IMG/VR virus record: IMGVR_UViG_3300032313_001465
Location: 62,001 to 126,000 of that record
Strand: one strand, 5' to 3'
From: a virus
DNA length: 64,000 bases
Shown here: positions 22,027 to 32,557 of the stretch, piece after piece
How positions within the stretch are numbered: the stretch's first letter is position 1
How the letters are laid out: the number at the start of each line of letters is the position of its first letter
Translations under genes and position numbers: made by a program
The notes under the pieces: generated by a model
Told to the model about the DNA's origin: nothing
Seen by the model: only the letters and a program-made list of their open reading frames with translations
Databases searched by the model: none

Positions 22027-25000
22027 ATGGCCAAAATAGTTAATATAAACCCAATAGATCCAATAACTTTTGAATATCAAGAATATTCATCAGAAGATAA
22101 CAATTTAATAGCATCAACAAACATTGATGTTGCATTTGATCCTTCAACTGATTATCTTGAGTATTTTATTTTAGATAGTAATCAAAATATTTTAAGTTCA
22201 AATGTTTTTGGTTATCCCAACTATAAGTTAATAGACAACGTTGTAACTATAGATCCTGAAGGAGATTTACAATCATTTGGATACGACATAGGAAATTACA
22301 ATACAGTATATAATTTTCTAAGAAAAAGACTAAGTTCTTCAGTAACCAATAAATATTATATTGATCAAATTAGTCCTGATAGAACTGAAATTAGGTTAAA
22401 TACTACTTCTATTACAAACACAGAGGTAGTAAGTTCAACTAATGATTTTATCTCTTACATACAAAATGATCCTGGAGGATATTTAGACTTTTATTTAGAT
22501 TTTAATGATAATAAATTATTAATAGCAAATAATATTTTATTAGATAATACTAATCCGGATGACCCAACAGTTTTAATTAAATTATATGAGCCCCTACCTG
22601 CAGAATTTGATATTAAAAGTGAATGTTGGGTAGTAGAAAAAATATCGGATACTATAGCTTATTCTATTAATTCTTTTGAAACGTTTGAATTTACAGACAA
22701 TAATATTTATTTATCTGGACCTAATACAAATATAGGAATAAAAGACCAAATAAATAATTCTACAGGGTATAGTAATTATAATTCATTAACTTCTAATACT
22801 TCAGTGTTAGGAACGGGAAGTTTATTTTATCAAGCAAAAAGTATTTTAGCCGAAAAAGGAATTGAAATTAATATAGATTACTCAGATTATTCTCAATTTG
22901 TAAACTTCTCATCAGCATATACTAGATTAGAAAACTTCTACTATAAACTTTCACTATTAGAACAATATCAAGTAAGTTCTAGTTTTGGAGGATCTTCGGG
23001 TTATTATTTATCTTCTAGTAATGATTTATGGTTAAATAAAATAAATGACATCATAACTAATTTTGATGGTTATGAATATTATTTATATTTTGAGTCATCA
23101 AGTACCGCTTGGCCTAAAAGTAATAGTGTATTTCCATACAGAAATGTTATATCAACTTCAGCAGCCGGATTAACCTGGTTATCAGGACAATTAAGTACAG
23201 CATCACTATATGATGAAGAAAATTCAAACTATTTAATAAATACAATACCTGAATATTTAAGAGAAGATTCAAATAACGATAAGTATAAATTATTTGTTGA
23301 GATGATAGGACAACACTTTGATAGTGTTTGGGTTTATCTTAAGGATGTAACTAATAAATCTAATGCTGATAATCGTTTAGATTATGGAGTATCAAAAGAT
23401 ATAGTAGCTGATATTTTAAGAGATTTAGGTGTAAAAATATACCAAAATAATTTTTCAACAAACGATCTATATTCAGCTTTAATAGGTATAACACCAACCG
23501 GAAATTTATATAACTTACCATATACAACAGGTTCGTTACCTACTCCAAGTGAATATGAATATATAAATTCTTATGTAACTTCTAACGCAACTGGATCTCT
23601 TGTTCCTGTTGATGATATTAATAAAGAAATTTATAAAAGAATTTATCATAATTTACCATATCTTCTTAAGAAAAAAGGCACAGTAGAAGGATTAAGAGCA
23701 TTAATTACAACTTATGGAATACCTGATACTATTTTAAGAATAAATGAATTTGGAGGAAAAGACAAAAATAGTAATACTTGGGATAGTTGGCAAGATGTAT
23801 ATGATTATGCTCTTAGATTTACTACATATGGAAGTGTATATGGTTCTTTTATTTTAAATAGTTTATGGCCTACTACGTTTGGAAATACACCTAACACAAT
23901 ACAATTTAGATTTAAAACTGACGGAGCCCCAACAGGTTCATATATTACATCGTCTTTAAACCAAAGTTTATTTTATGGAGATATGGGTATATATCTCTCA
24001 TTAAGATATAATGGGTCTGGTTCAACTACAGGCTCATACTCTGGAGCTCCTATTGACCCATATAACAAATATGGATATCTAGATCTTTCAATAGATGGAT
24101 TTACATCTCAAAGTTTATATTTACCATTCTTTAATGGTGATTGGTGGTCAGTTCAAGTTACTAAAACCGATATTAATAACCTTACTGGAAGTTTTGTTTT
24201 ATATTCTGCCAACAAACAGTATATCGGAGAGGATGGAAATATAATAGGTTTTAATAGTTCATCTTCTATGAACTCAGACCCATCAGGGTGGAATACAAGT
24301 ACATCTTGGCAAATGGGATATACTGGAGGTCCTGTATTTAAAGGAAATATACAAGAACTAAGATTTTATAGTCAAATTTTAAATAAAGATTCATTCTTTA
24401 AATATACTATGAATCCTAATTCTATTGAAGTTAATGAAATAAATGGTGCTGGAAATCATCTAGCTTTTAGAGCTTCTTTAGGTGGTGAATTATATACTGG
24501 TTCAAAATCCATTCATCCAAAAGTAACTGGTTCATGGGTTTCTACTTCATCTTTTGCATCTAATAGTAATTTTACAATAGATAGTTGTTCATTTGAATCT
24601 AATACTGAAGTAATATTTTATGATCAAGTAACATCTGGTATTAGGAACGCAATATCAAACAAGATAAAACAAAAATCAAACATTTTACCATATAGTGGTA
24701 GCGACTCCAATACCTTCAATTCAGATGTATTATCACCGTTTAAATCGCTTCAACAATCGTTTTCAATAAGTGAAAGTTATACTAGAGATATAGATTATGT
24801 TGAAATAGCATTTTCCCCTCAAAATGAAATAAATGAAGATATTAATTCTTCAATTGGGTATTTTAATATTGGAGAATATATAGGAGATCCAAGAAATCAA
24901 AGTACAGATTTAACTTATTATCCGGATTTAAATGTTTTAAGAGATGAATATTTTAAAAAATATACTCATAACTATGATATATGGGATTATACAAGATTAA

Positions 25001-27576
25001 TCAAATATCTTGATAATTCATTATTTAAAATGTTACAAGATTGGGTTCCAGCTCACACAGACTTAGCATCCGGCATTGTTATTAAACAACATTTACTTGA
25101 AAGAAATAAATATCCAGTACCTCAATTAACTCAATCTCAATATTACTATACAGCATCTATAGGAAGTTCGGGTTCAATGTTAAATGATCAAAAAATATAT
25201 ATTTCATCAACAGATCAACAATCATTTCCATTAGAAACTTTTGGTGGTGGTACAGCAGGTGTTATGCCGGATTTACCAGGAACTTCTTCTATTAATTTAT
25301 TTGTAAATATAAACCAAAACTGGTCAGGTTCTAATAATACAGTTTTAGGTATAGTTCCATTTATTCATAAAACACAAGACGAATTTTATAATGGAGAATT
25401 TAGTGGTTCTATTCTTCAAGTATCTCATCAAAGTCTTGTTGATATTGATTGTTTAGAATTATTACATGCCTCATCAACAGCTACTAGTTATAAAACAATA
25501 TATTATAGAACTACTGATTTTGAAATACCATCTGGTTCTGCTTGGTATTCAGCATCTTTCCCTTTATTAAATAGTGTTAATGCCGTTAATAATCAAATTA
25601 ATTCATTCCTTAACTCTAATACCTCACCAAATAGTGGTGAAATATATATCTTTCAAAGAAATCCAACTGGCTATTTCTCTGGATTACCATCAGCAACTGA
25701 TATAACGAGATATCCTCAATTTCAACCATATGGAGTTAATTATATTAAAATAAGCAAAACAGATTCAACAGGATTAGATAATACTATTCCTTTAGGATTA
25801 GTAGATAATATAAGGATAAAATTTACAGATATTTTAGCAGGTGTAGATCATGCTGTTTTAAGCATAACTGAATATCCTACTTATTACTTATATAATATTT
25901 CTCCAGCACAAGATATTATTTCAACAAACACTGAAATATTAAATTATAGATCATCTGCTTCTTTTTCAGGTACAAAAGTAATAAATTCCCCTTTTAAAAC
26001 AATAATAGATAATTATAATTCAATAAGCGGAAATACACTTAGTTATTTTAACACTAGTTCGGGTTTATATACATTAAATAATACTCCAAATATCCCAACA
26101 ATATTTTCAGCATCAATAACCACAGACGTTAATAACCCAGGTACTCCTGGGGATGTAGGATATGTTTATATAGTAAAAAAAGACTCAAGTGGATTAGAAA
26201 CTATTCTTAAAACTGAAATTTTTAATATAGTATCTGTAACTTCAATAAATACTAATATTTCTGCTTCTTATTTTGGAATCAAAGGAGACACTATAGGTTT
26301 ATATTCTGCCGCCGGAATAGGCTTGTCATTCAATATGCGTAATGCTAGTTTTTTAATAACTCAATCTATAACCCCAATATCTGGCACAGTTAATCCTTTA
26401 ATAATACCTGAACCATATATTGTAGAAGCAGGATACTATAATAGTGATTGTAATCCACTAATTAATAATGTTTTAGAAGCAAGTTCTAATAATGGTTTAT
26501 ATATGGATGTCGATTATTCTGATAATAATATAATAGCATTAAATCAATCTGGAATTTTAGCGGGTACAGCAACTTTAGCAAATATAAACTTATGGAATTA
26601 TTCATATGATTCACATATTAATGCTCGATATGTAGGAACAAAACAATTCCAAACTGCAAGTAATAAATATACTGCTGGAGATACAGCCTTTGGTAAAGAA
26701 CCACTTATTCAATCTTTAGATTCTTGTATATATGAAAAACTATGGGGAGGTAGTGGTTATCCTGAAAATACATCTGGAGGTAATATTCAATTATCAAATA
26801 TTTTATTAGTAGGAGATAATAAAGATAGTATAACTGTAATCTCACCTTCTGACCCAGCATATAATGATACTATAGGAAGAGGCTTTAAACAATCTGTAGG
26901 ACAAGCAGCATCAATGCAAAATTTCCAATATAATAATACAACTAATTTAATTTCACCACTACCTATTTTACACACAAATTTAGCAATGCAAGATGCAGCA
27001 TATTGGGTTCCAACAAATTATGATAAACCAGTAGGTAGTCCTGTAGCTAATGTAGTAGTTTCTGAAAATAAAATGTATCTTACAGCATCAAGTAATATCC
27101 AACTTGCTACAAGAAATTCTTCCAATCAACAAGTTTCATCTTCTACTACAGTTACAATGGGTGCAGCTTCAATGGTTATTACTAGTTCATTTTATAATGG
27201 TGATAGGTGGTTTGTAAGTTTTTATAATAATTTAGGAGGCATAGCTACAGGAAATTTATATGCGGGCGGAGTATTTTATGGTCCACCTTGGGAAATAACA
27301 TACGCTGGAACTCCTGGTTCATACAATACTTATAATATAATAAATCCTCCAGGATATAACATTGCTGATTATTTAAGTGATTTCCAAATAGGAGTTGGTA
27401 CTGGTATATTATTATTTAAAGGAATCCCATCTCCAGGTACTATGGTAATTTACGGCCCAGGTGGTGATAGATTCAGTAATTCAGGTCCGGGATACATGTT
27501 AGATTTATATCCGAAAAAAATAATTACTGATAATGTTCAATACATTACTAAAACTTATGGTTCAAACCCTAATTAA
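22027..27576 (+). CDS. giant baseplate/tail-fibre protein with LamG-like domain, 1849 aa
   Basis: The largest gene in the window. Residues ~410-570 contain 'LFVEMIGQHFDSVWVYLKDV' and 'IYHNLPYLLKKKGTVEGLRA', a block seen in tail proteins that attach fibres to the baseplate. Residues ~600-790 look like a concanavalin A/LamG lectin-like jelly-roll ('IQFRFKTDGAPTGSYI', 'GNIQELRFYSQIL'). The rest is Ser/Thr/Tyr/Asn-rich beta structure with Gly-Ser turns. Likely a combined wedge/fibre protein (gp7-like position) used for receptor or glycan binding. Confidence 0.7.
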   Translation: MAKIVNINPIDPITFEYQEYSSEDNNLIASTNIDVAFDPSTDYLEYFILDSNQNILSSNVFGYPNYKLIDNVVTIDPEGDLQSFGYDIGNYNTVYNFLRKRLSSSVTNKYYIDQISPDRTEIRLNTTSITNTEVVSSTNDFISYIQNDPGGYLDFYLDFNDNKLLIANNILLDNTNPDDPTVLIKLYEPLPAEFDIKSECWVVEKISDTIAYSINSFETFEFTDNNIYLSGPNTNIGIKDQINNSTGYSNYNSLTSNTSVLGTGSLFYQAKSILAEKGIEINIDYSDYSQFVNFSSAYTRLENFYYKLSLLEQYQVSSSFGGSSGYYLSSSNDLWLNKINDIITNFDGYEYYLYFESSSTAWPKSNSVFPYRNVISTSAAGLTWLSGQLSTASLYDEENSNYLINTIPEYLREDSNNDKYKLFVEMIGQHFDSVWVYLKDVTNKSNADNRLDYGVSKDIVADILRDLGVKIYQNNFSTNDLYSALIGITPTGNLYNLPYTTGSLPTPSEYEYINSYVTSNATGSLVPVDDINKEIYKRIYHNLPYLLKKKGTVEGLRALITTYGIPDTILRINEFGGKDKNSNTWDSWQDVYDYALRFTTYGSVYGSFILNSLWPTTFGNTPNTIQFRFKTDGAPTGSYITSSLNQSLFYGDMGIYLSLRYNGSGSTTGSYSGAPIDPYNKYGYLDLSIDGFTSQSLYLPFFNGDWWSVQVTKTDINNLTGSFVLYSANKQYIGEDGNIIGFNSSSSMNSDPSGWNTSTSWQMGYTGGPVFKGNIQELRFYSQILNKDSFFKYTMNPNSIEVNEINGAGNHLAFRASLGGELYTGSKSIHPKVTGSWVSTSSFASNSNFTIDSCSFESNTEVIFYDQVTSGIRNAISNKIKQKSNILPYSGSDSNTFNSDVLSPFKSLQQSFSISESYTRDIDYVEIAFSPQNEINEDINSSIGYFNIGEYIGDPRNQSTDLTYYPDLNVLRDEYFKKYTHNYDIWDYTRLIKYLDNSLFKMLQDWVPAHTDLASGIVIKQHLLERNKYPVPQLTQSQYYYTASIGSSGSMLNDQKIYISSTDQQSFPLETFGGGTAGVMPDLPGTSSINLFVNINQNWSGSNNTVLGIVPFIHKTQDEFYNGEFSGSILQVSHQSLVDIDCLELLHASSTATSYKTIYYRTTDFEIPSGSAWYSASFPLLNSVNAVNNQINSFLNSNTSPNSGEIYIFQRNPTGYFSGLPSATDITRYPQFQPYGVNYIKISKTDSTGLDNTIPLGLVDNIRIKFTDILAGVDHAVLSITEYPTYYLYNISPAQDIISTNTEILNYRSSASFSGTKVINSPFKTIIDNYNSISGNTLSYFNTSSGLYTLNNTPNIPTIFSASITTDVNNPGTPGDVGYVYIVKKDSSGLETILKTEIFNIVSVTSINTNISASYFGIKGDTIGLYSAAGIGLSFNMRNASFLITQSITPISGTVNPLIIPEPYIVEAGYYNSDCNPLINNVLEASSNNGLYMDVDYSDNNIIALNQSGILAGTATLANINLWNYSYDSHINARYVGTKQFQTASNKYTAGDTAFGKEPLIQSLDSCIYEKLWGGSGYPENTSGGNIQLSNILLVGDNKDSITVISPSDPAYNDTIGRGFKQSVGQAASMQNFQYNNTTNLISPLPILHTNLAMQDAAYWVPTNYDKPVGSPVANVVVSENKMYLTASSNIQLATRNSSNQQVSSSTTVTMGAASMVITSSFYNGDRWFVSFYNNLGGIATGNLYAGGVFYGPPWEITYAGTPGSYNTYNIINPPGYNIADYLSDFQIGVGTGILLFKGIPSPGTMVIYGPGGDRFSNSGPGYMLDLYPKKIITDNVQYITKTYGSNPN

Positions 27577-27592
27577 AAAACATAAAATTTAT

Positions 27593-27602
27593 ATATTTAT
27601 AA
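27593..27602 (+). promoter_or_regulatory. late-type ATATTTAT motif
   Basis: ATATTTATAA, 16 nt upstream of the next virion-protein start. Confidence 0.5.
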
Positions 27603-27618
27603 CAAAAACATAAAATAA

Positions 27619-28272
27619 ATGGGATATCTTAACTCTTCTATTGTAACAATAGATGCAATTCTTACAACAAAAGGTAGACAGCTTTTAGCTAAAGGAGACG
27701 GCACTTTTAAAATAACTCAATTTGCATTAGCAGATGATGAAATTGATTATACATTATATAATCCGTCTCATCCATCTGGATCAGCATATTACGGTGAAGC
27801 TATTGAAAACATGCCTATTCTAGAAGCATTTCCCCAAGAAACACAAGTTATGAAATATAAACTTATAACTTTACCAAGAGGAACAGCAAAATTACCAATT
27901 CTAGATTTAGGTTATACTTCGATTGTTATTAAACAAGGAGCATCATTAGCAATTACTCCACAAACATTAAATTATTTAGGAGGAAACACATTTGAATCTA
28001 GTGGATATACGGCAACAATATCTGATGTTAGATTGATGCAAACATTTGAAGGTGTTGGTATTAATACACCTCAGGCAACATCTTTAAATTCGACAACAAC
28101 ATTGGGAACAAATGTATCTAAAACAGTTGTAGGTACTACAATCAACATTAGAGCAACAACCGTAAATACATTGTTTGGTTCTAATACCTCATTATATGCA
28201 ACTTTAACAGTTGAAGGACGTGATTCAGGGAGCCGTTTAACAATTCCAATTACTGTAACTCGAGTATCTTAA
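27619..28272 (+). CDS. virion structural protein, 217 aa
   Basis: Begins 'MGYLNSSIVTIDAILTTKGR' and continues 'LLAKGDGTFKITQFALADDE', a pattern I associate with conserved tail/baseplate proteins of T4-like phages. The C-terminal ~70 residues look like an Ig-like beta domain. It opens a block of three fibre-associated genes. Confidence 0.65.
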   Translation: MGYLNSSIVTIDAILTTKGRQLLAKGDGTFKITQFALADDEIDYTLYNPSHPSGSAYYGEAIENMPILEAFPQETQVMKYKLITLPRGTAKLPILDLGYTSIVIKQGASLAITPQTLNYLGGNTFESSGYTATISDVRLMQTFEGVGINTPQATSLNSTTTLGTNVSKTVVGTTINIRATTVNTLFGSNTSLYATLTVEGRDSGSRLTIPITVTRVS

Positions 28273-28304
28273 TAAAAATAATTAAATCAAAAATATATTA
28301 AAAA

Positions 28305-29345
28305 ATGAGCTTTAAAAGATTAGATGCAGAAGATTTTGTAGTTAGTTCGGATACTATTTCCGCTACTTTATGGTCATCAGCTTCCCCAACATTATCAACT
28401 TTCTTTACTTCATCCACCCAAGAAGCAGGATCCTCAGGTAATTATTATTTAAACATATACCAAACTTCATCATCAGATACTAGCGCAGCCATCCAATTTG
28501 CTTTAGCTTATGGAAATAACAATGGTAGTGGTAGTTTAAATTATAATAATGCGGTGAATGGAAGATCACCAACGTCAACTATATATGGTCAATATCAAAA
28601 CCTAGTGATAGGAGATGAAAACACAAATTTTGCTTTTGGTTCTGTAGTTTCAGATGAATTTTATGTTTTATCAATTGATAGAACAAGATATAAAGAGAAA
28701 TTATTATTAGGATCTTTAGCATTAACAATATCTGGTTCATCCGGTTCTATAACATTAACAGATAATAGCGCATATGTCCCTTCAATTTCATTTAATGAAG
28801 CAGGTAGAGTATTTCAATTAATTACAGGGTCTCAAGGATTAATAGGCCCTACTTCCGCAGGAAACACAGCAGATGGATATTCTAAGAACTCAGGATCTTA
28901 CGGTTGGTTCTTACCGGATATTGGAACTATAATTTTAAACTCTAAAGCATTAGCCGACTATGCTGTGAGTGGGGGCATAGGACTACAATATAGTGGTTCA
29001 TCAACAGGTTCAGTAACACCTAATAGAACTCCAAATGCAAGTTTATACACAGCCATAAGTGGAGGAGCCAATTTTAAATTAAATAGTCAAGAAACAATAA
29101 CTTCAGATTATATATTTATTAGAGCTAGAAATGCAGAATTTAATTATTCAGAAAATCCAAGTTACATCTCGGGTTCAACTGGAGAAATAGTATATAGTTC
29201 ATTTATTAATGCACCACAAACCTATATAACTACAGTTGGTCTTTATAATGATACTAATGAATTATTGGCTGTTGCAAAGATATCTAGACCTTTATTAAAA
29301 GACTTTACGAAAGAAGCACTTTTGAGGCTGAAGTTAGATTTTTAG
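28305..29345 (+). CDS. virion protein, paralogue A, 346 aa
   Basis: A Ser/Gly/Thr-rich beta protein. Its C-terminus 'YITTVGLYNDTNELLAVAKI' is nearly the same as that of the next gene, so the two share a terminal module, probably for attachment to a common partner. The N-terminal parts differ. A fibre or baseplate appendage is likely. Confidence 0.65.
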   Translation: MSFKRLDAEDFVVSSDTISATLWSSASPTLSTFFTSSTQEAGSSGNYYLNIYQTSSSDTSAAIQFALAYGNNNGSGSLNYNNAVNGRSPTSTIYGQYQNLVIGDENTNFAFGSVVSDEFYVLSIDRTRYKEKLLLGSLALTISGSSGSITLTDNSAYVPSISFNEAGRVFQLITGSQGLIGPTSAGNTADGYSKNSGSYGWFLPDIGTIILNSKALADYAVSGGIGLQYSGSSTGSVTPNRTPNASLYTAISGGANFKLNSQETITSDYIFIRARNAEFNYSENPSYISGSTGEIVYSSFINAPQTYITTVGLYNDTNELLAVAKISRPLLKDFTKEALLRLKLDF

Positions 29346-29369
29346 TATATACTTATATAAAAATAATAT

Positions 29370-30320
29370 ATGAGTGCCTATAAACCATTTTTAGCATCTA
29401 ACATAATTGTTACTCCCTTTGAGGTAAATAAAAATTTTACATTCACTGGAAGTTTAACATCATCTATAGGTAGATATTTAGGTACAAATATTACAACATC
29501 CCTTTTTTCTCCAACAACTGACCCAACATCTAATGGTCAATATCAAAGATTAATTTATAATTCTATAAAAGAATTATATTATTCAAATTATTTGAGTTCA
29601 AGTTATGGAGATCCTGTTAATAGAGCTACTTTAATTCCTGGGAGAGATTCTGAAGGAGATAGATACGTAGGAAGTCCTCAAGCTCCAGGAATGTATGAAA
29701 ACTATCAACCCACAACATTAACATTCCCTAAAAATTTTCCAACGGCATCTAATAGTGAAATAGCTGTTATTTCAATTCCTTCCACTTATTACGGGAACTA
29801 CGTCAAGCCGTCTACATTCGTTTTTAAATGTCAGAGTGGTTCATTTTATGATGATGGAGAAGGAAATATAAAATCAGGTAGTATAAGCTTACCTTATTCT
29901 AAATCCTTATCTTATGGTAATATATTTTATGAACATGGGATAGCAATTATATATGGATTACCTTCACCATCATTATATAATATTACAAGCTCAGTTCAAA
30001 GTACAACTTGTTCATTCCAATCCTCTCTTACTATTTACGAAACTCAATATAAATGTACTATAAGAGAAAGTGAATTTAATTTTACATTAAATCCATCAGT
30101 AACTTCTGGAAGTACACCTATAACCGGGTCATTTTATAATTATTACCCTCCCTCAGAAAACTTAAATGATTTTGCTACAGGTTCAGTATTTCAACCTTAT
30201 ATAACTACTATTGGATTATATAATGATAATAAAGAATTATTAGCAATAGCTAAACTTGCTCAACCCTTACCCCTATCCAAAACAACGGATACGAATATCG
30301 TCGTATCATTGGATCGTTAA
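29370..30320 (+). CDS. virion protein, paralogue B, 316 aa
   Basis: Carries the same C-terminal module as its neighbour ('YITTIGLYNDNKELLAIAKL') after a 'ESEFNFTLNPS' segment, also shared ('NAEFNYSENPS' in paralogue A). The N-terminal region is different and beta-rich. Probably arose by duplication of the C-terminal part with an exchanged N-terminal domain. Confidence 0.65.
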   Translation: MSAYKPFLASNIIVTPFEVNKNFTFTGSLTSSIGRYLGTNITTSLFSPTTDPTSNGQYQRLIYNSIKELYYSNYLSSSYGDPVNRATLIPGRDSEGDRYVGSPQAPGMYENYQPTTLTFPKNFPTASNSEIAVISIPSTYYGNYVKPSTFVFKCQSGSFYDDGEGNIKSGSISLPYSKSLSYGNIFYEHGIAIIYGLPSPSLYNITSSVQSTTCSFQSSLTIYETQYKCTIRESEFNFTLNPSVTSGSTPITGSFYNYYPPSENLNDFATGSVFQPYITTIGLYNDNKELLAIAKLAQPLPLSKTTDTNIVVSLDR

Positions 30321-30333
30321 AAATAAATAAAAA

Positions 30334-30774
30334 ATGTGGTTATATAAAGAAAAAGAGGTTACATCTATATCAGATATGCCGGACAACACTTTTGGATTCA
30401 TATATCAAATAGTTCACTTAGAAACCGGTCAATTTTACATTGGACGTAAAAATCTCCAACTAAAAAAGACTAAAAAGATAGGAAAAAAAGCCCAAGCATT
30501 GCAAGAAGGAAAAGGACGTAAAAAAACTAAAGAAGTAAAATACGAAGAAAGTGACTGGATAACATATTGGTCATCTTCTAAAATAATACATAAAATGGTA
30601 GAGGAACAAGGCCCACAAGTATTTAGAAGAGAAATATTAGAATACGCATATCATCCTAAACAATTAAGTTTCTTAGAAGCTGAATATCAATTTAAAGCAG
30701 ATGTGTTACGCAACCCAAAAGCACTTAATGAAAATATACAAGCTAGATATTTTAGAAAAGATTTGGAGAACTAA
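30334..30774 (+). CDS. GIY-YIG-like nuclease
   Basis: A 146-aa protein. 'GFIYQIVHLETGQFYIGRKN' has the GIY...YIG core, followed by a basic insert and a C-terminal 'LSFLEAEYQFKADVL' helix with the usual glutamate. It has no NUMOD module, unlike the other two GIY-YIG genes, so it may be a resident phage nuclease rather than a homing enzyme. Starts 13 nt after the fibre module. Confidence 0.65.
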   Translation: MWLYKEKEVTSISDMPDNTFGFIYQIVHLETGQFYIGRKNLQLKKTKKIGKKAQALQEGKGRKKTKEVKYEESDWITYWSSSKIIHKMVEEQGPQVFRREILEYAYHPKQLSFLEAEYQFKADVLRNPKALNENIQARYFRKDLEN

Positions 30775-30798
30775 AATATTATCATTATATTAATAAGC

Positions 30799-31731
30799 AT
30801 GACTAATCAGTTATTAATAAATCTAGTAAACTCAGTTTTGGGTGTTGGTAAAGCTACATCACGTAATAATTATGCTTATCATTGTCCGTTTTGCCATCAT
30901 AGTAAGAAGAAATTAGAAATTAACTTTACTGAAAATCAGGAGGGATTAAACCCATGGAATTGTTGGACTTGTCTTACTAAAGGTAAAAAAATATATAGTT
31001 TATTTAAAAAAATAGGGGTAGCTCCTGAGAAATATGATGAACTAAGAAAATTAGTTACGTCTACTTCTTCATTTAACCCCACCACTCAACCTATCCATAA
31101 ATTAGTATTACCTACTGAATTTAAATCATTGATTAATGTTCCTAAAAGTAATATAATTGCTAAACACGCTCTTTTATACCTTAAAAAACGAGGAGTAAAT
31201 GAACACGATATTATGAAACATAATATAGGATTTTGCGAATCCGGAGAATATAACAATATGATAATTATCCCATCATACGATGCAGATGGTAAAATTAATT
31301 ATTTTACAGCCCGTTCCTTTAATAAAGATTCATTTATAAAATTTAAAAATCCTGAAGTATCAAGAGATATAATAGCTAATGAATTATTTATAAATTGGGA
31401 TTTACCCATAATAATATGTGAGGGGATGTTTGATGCACTAGCAATTAAACGTAATGTTATTCCACTATTAGGAAAAAACATCCAAAATAGTTTAATGAAA
31501 AAATTAATCACTTCTAAAGTAAAAAAAATATATATAGCACTTGACAAAGATGCTATTAAACAATCTGTTAAGTTTTGTGAAAATCTAATTAATGAAGGAA
31601 AGGAAGTATATTTAGTAAAAATAGACGGAAAAGATCCAAGTGAATTAGGCTTCAATAGATTTACAGAATTAATTCAACATACAAACCCGTTAAGTTATTT
31701 TGATTTAATGGAAGCAAAATTATCATTATAA
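30799..31731 (+). CDS. DnaG-type primase (CHC2 zinc finger plus TOPRIM)
   Basis: A 310-aa protein. The N-terminal 'YHCPFCHHSKKKLEINF' and 'WNCWTCLTKGK' supply Cys29, Cys32, Cys55 and Cys58 for the zinc ribbon that reads template. The TOPRIM domain follows: 'IIICEGMFDALAI' (Glu208, Asp212) and 'YIALDKDA' (Asp249, Asp251). It makes RNA primers for lagging-strand synthesis, comparable to T4 gp61. It overlaps the following nuclease gene by 1 nt. Confidence 0.85.
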   Translation: MTNQLLINLVNSVLGVGKATSRNNYAYHCPFCHHSKKKLEINFTENQEGLNPWNCWTCLTKGKKIYSLFKKIGVAPEKYDELRKLVTSTSSFNPTTQPIHKLVLPTEFKSLINVPKSNIIAKHALLYLKKRGVNEHDIMKHNIGFCESGEYNNMIIIPSYDADGKINYFTARSFNKDSFIKFKNPEVSRDIIANELFINWDLPIIICEGMFDALAIKRNVIPLLGKNIQNSLMKKLITSKVKKIYIALDKDAIKQSVKFCENLINEGKEVYLVKIDGKDPSELGFNRFTELIQHTNPLSYFDLMEAKLSL

Positions 31732-32522
31732 TGTTAATAGAAAAAGATACACATGTTTATAAAAAAACAATCACAAGAATTCTAGAAATAGATCAAAAGG
31801 CAAAACAAGTTAATTTTTTAGACTCTCGTTTCTACAAAAGAAATAACTCATACTATCCTTCTATCACATCAGTATTACAATATTTTCCAAAAGGTAAATT
31901 TTTTGAAGACTGGATTAAGCAAGTAGGTTCTAATGCTGAACATATAGCATATAAATCAGCCAAAGAGGGTACTCATACACATGATGCTATTGAAAGATAT
32001 CTTAAAGGAGAAGAAATATTGTGGGTAAATGAATATGGTAATGCTAATTATTCCTTAGAAGTATGGAAAATGATATTAAGATTTGCTGATTTTTGGGAAA
32101 CATATAAACCAAAACTAATACATTCAGAAATACATCTCTTTTCAGACGTCCATAAAATAGCAGGTACCTGTGATTTAGTATTAGAAATAAATGGAAAAAT
32201 TTGGTTATTAGATATAAAAACATCAAACAATCTTCATACATCATATGATTTACAAACCGCGGCATATGCCGTATGTTGGAATGAAACATTTGAAGAAAAA
32301 ATAGAAAACACAGGCATAATATGGTTAAAATCAGGTAAAAGAGGACCTGATAAAAATCAGAAAATAATGTGTGGAAAGGGATGGGAAATCTATGAATCTC
32401 CTCGTTCTATTCAAGAAAATTGGAATTTCTTTTCAAGTATATTAGATATATATAGAATGGAAAACAAAAACAATAAACCCGCTTTTGAGTCATTTCCTAC
32501 CAGTGTAAAACTTAAAAATTAG
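31731..32522 (+). CDS. PD-(D/E)XK (RecB/Cas4-like) nuclease
   Basis: A 263-aa protein. 'HSEIHLFSDVHKIAGTCDLV' and 'KIWLLDIKTSNNLHTSYDLQ' give Glu133, Asp148, Asp161-x-Lys163 and the motif glutamine Gln175, the RecB-family catalytic set. Such nucleases process DNA ends in recombination or packaging. Coupled to the primase gene (ATG overlaps its stop). Confidence 0.8.
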   Translation: MLIEKDTHVYKKTITRILEIDQKAKQVNFLDSRFYKRNNSYYPSITSVLQYFPKGKFFEDWIKQVGSNAEHIAYKSAKEGTHTHDAIERYLKGEEILWVNEYGNANYSLEVWKMILRFADFWETYKPKLIHSEIHLFSDVHKIAGTCDLVLEINGKIWLLDIKTSNNLHTSYDLQTAAYAVCWNETFEEKIENTGIIWLKSGKRGPDKNQKIMCGKGWEIYESPRSIQENWNFFSSILDIYRMENKNNKPAFESFPTSVKLKN

Positions 32523-32545
32523 ATTTAACTATTATATTATCTGTC

Positions 32546-32555
32546 ATATTTATGG
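32546..32555 (+). promoter_or_regulatory. late-type ATATTTAT motif (overlaps an upstream ATG)
   Basis: ATATTTATGG immediately before the kinase gene. It overlaps an in-frame ATG at 32552, which is one reason to prefer the ATG at 32558. Confidence 0.4.
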
Positions 32556-32557
32556 GT

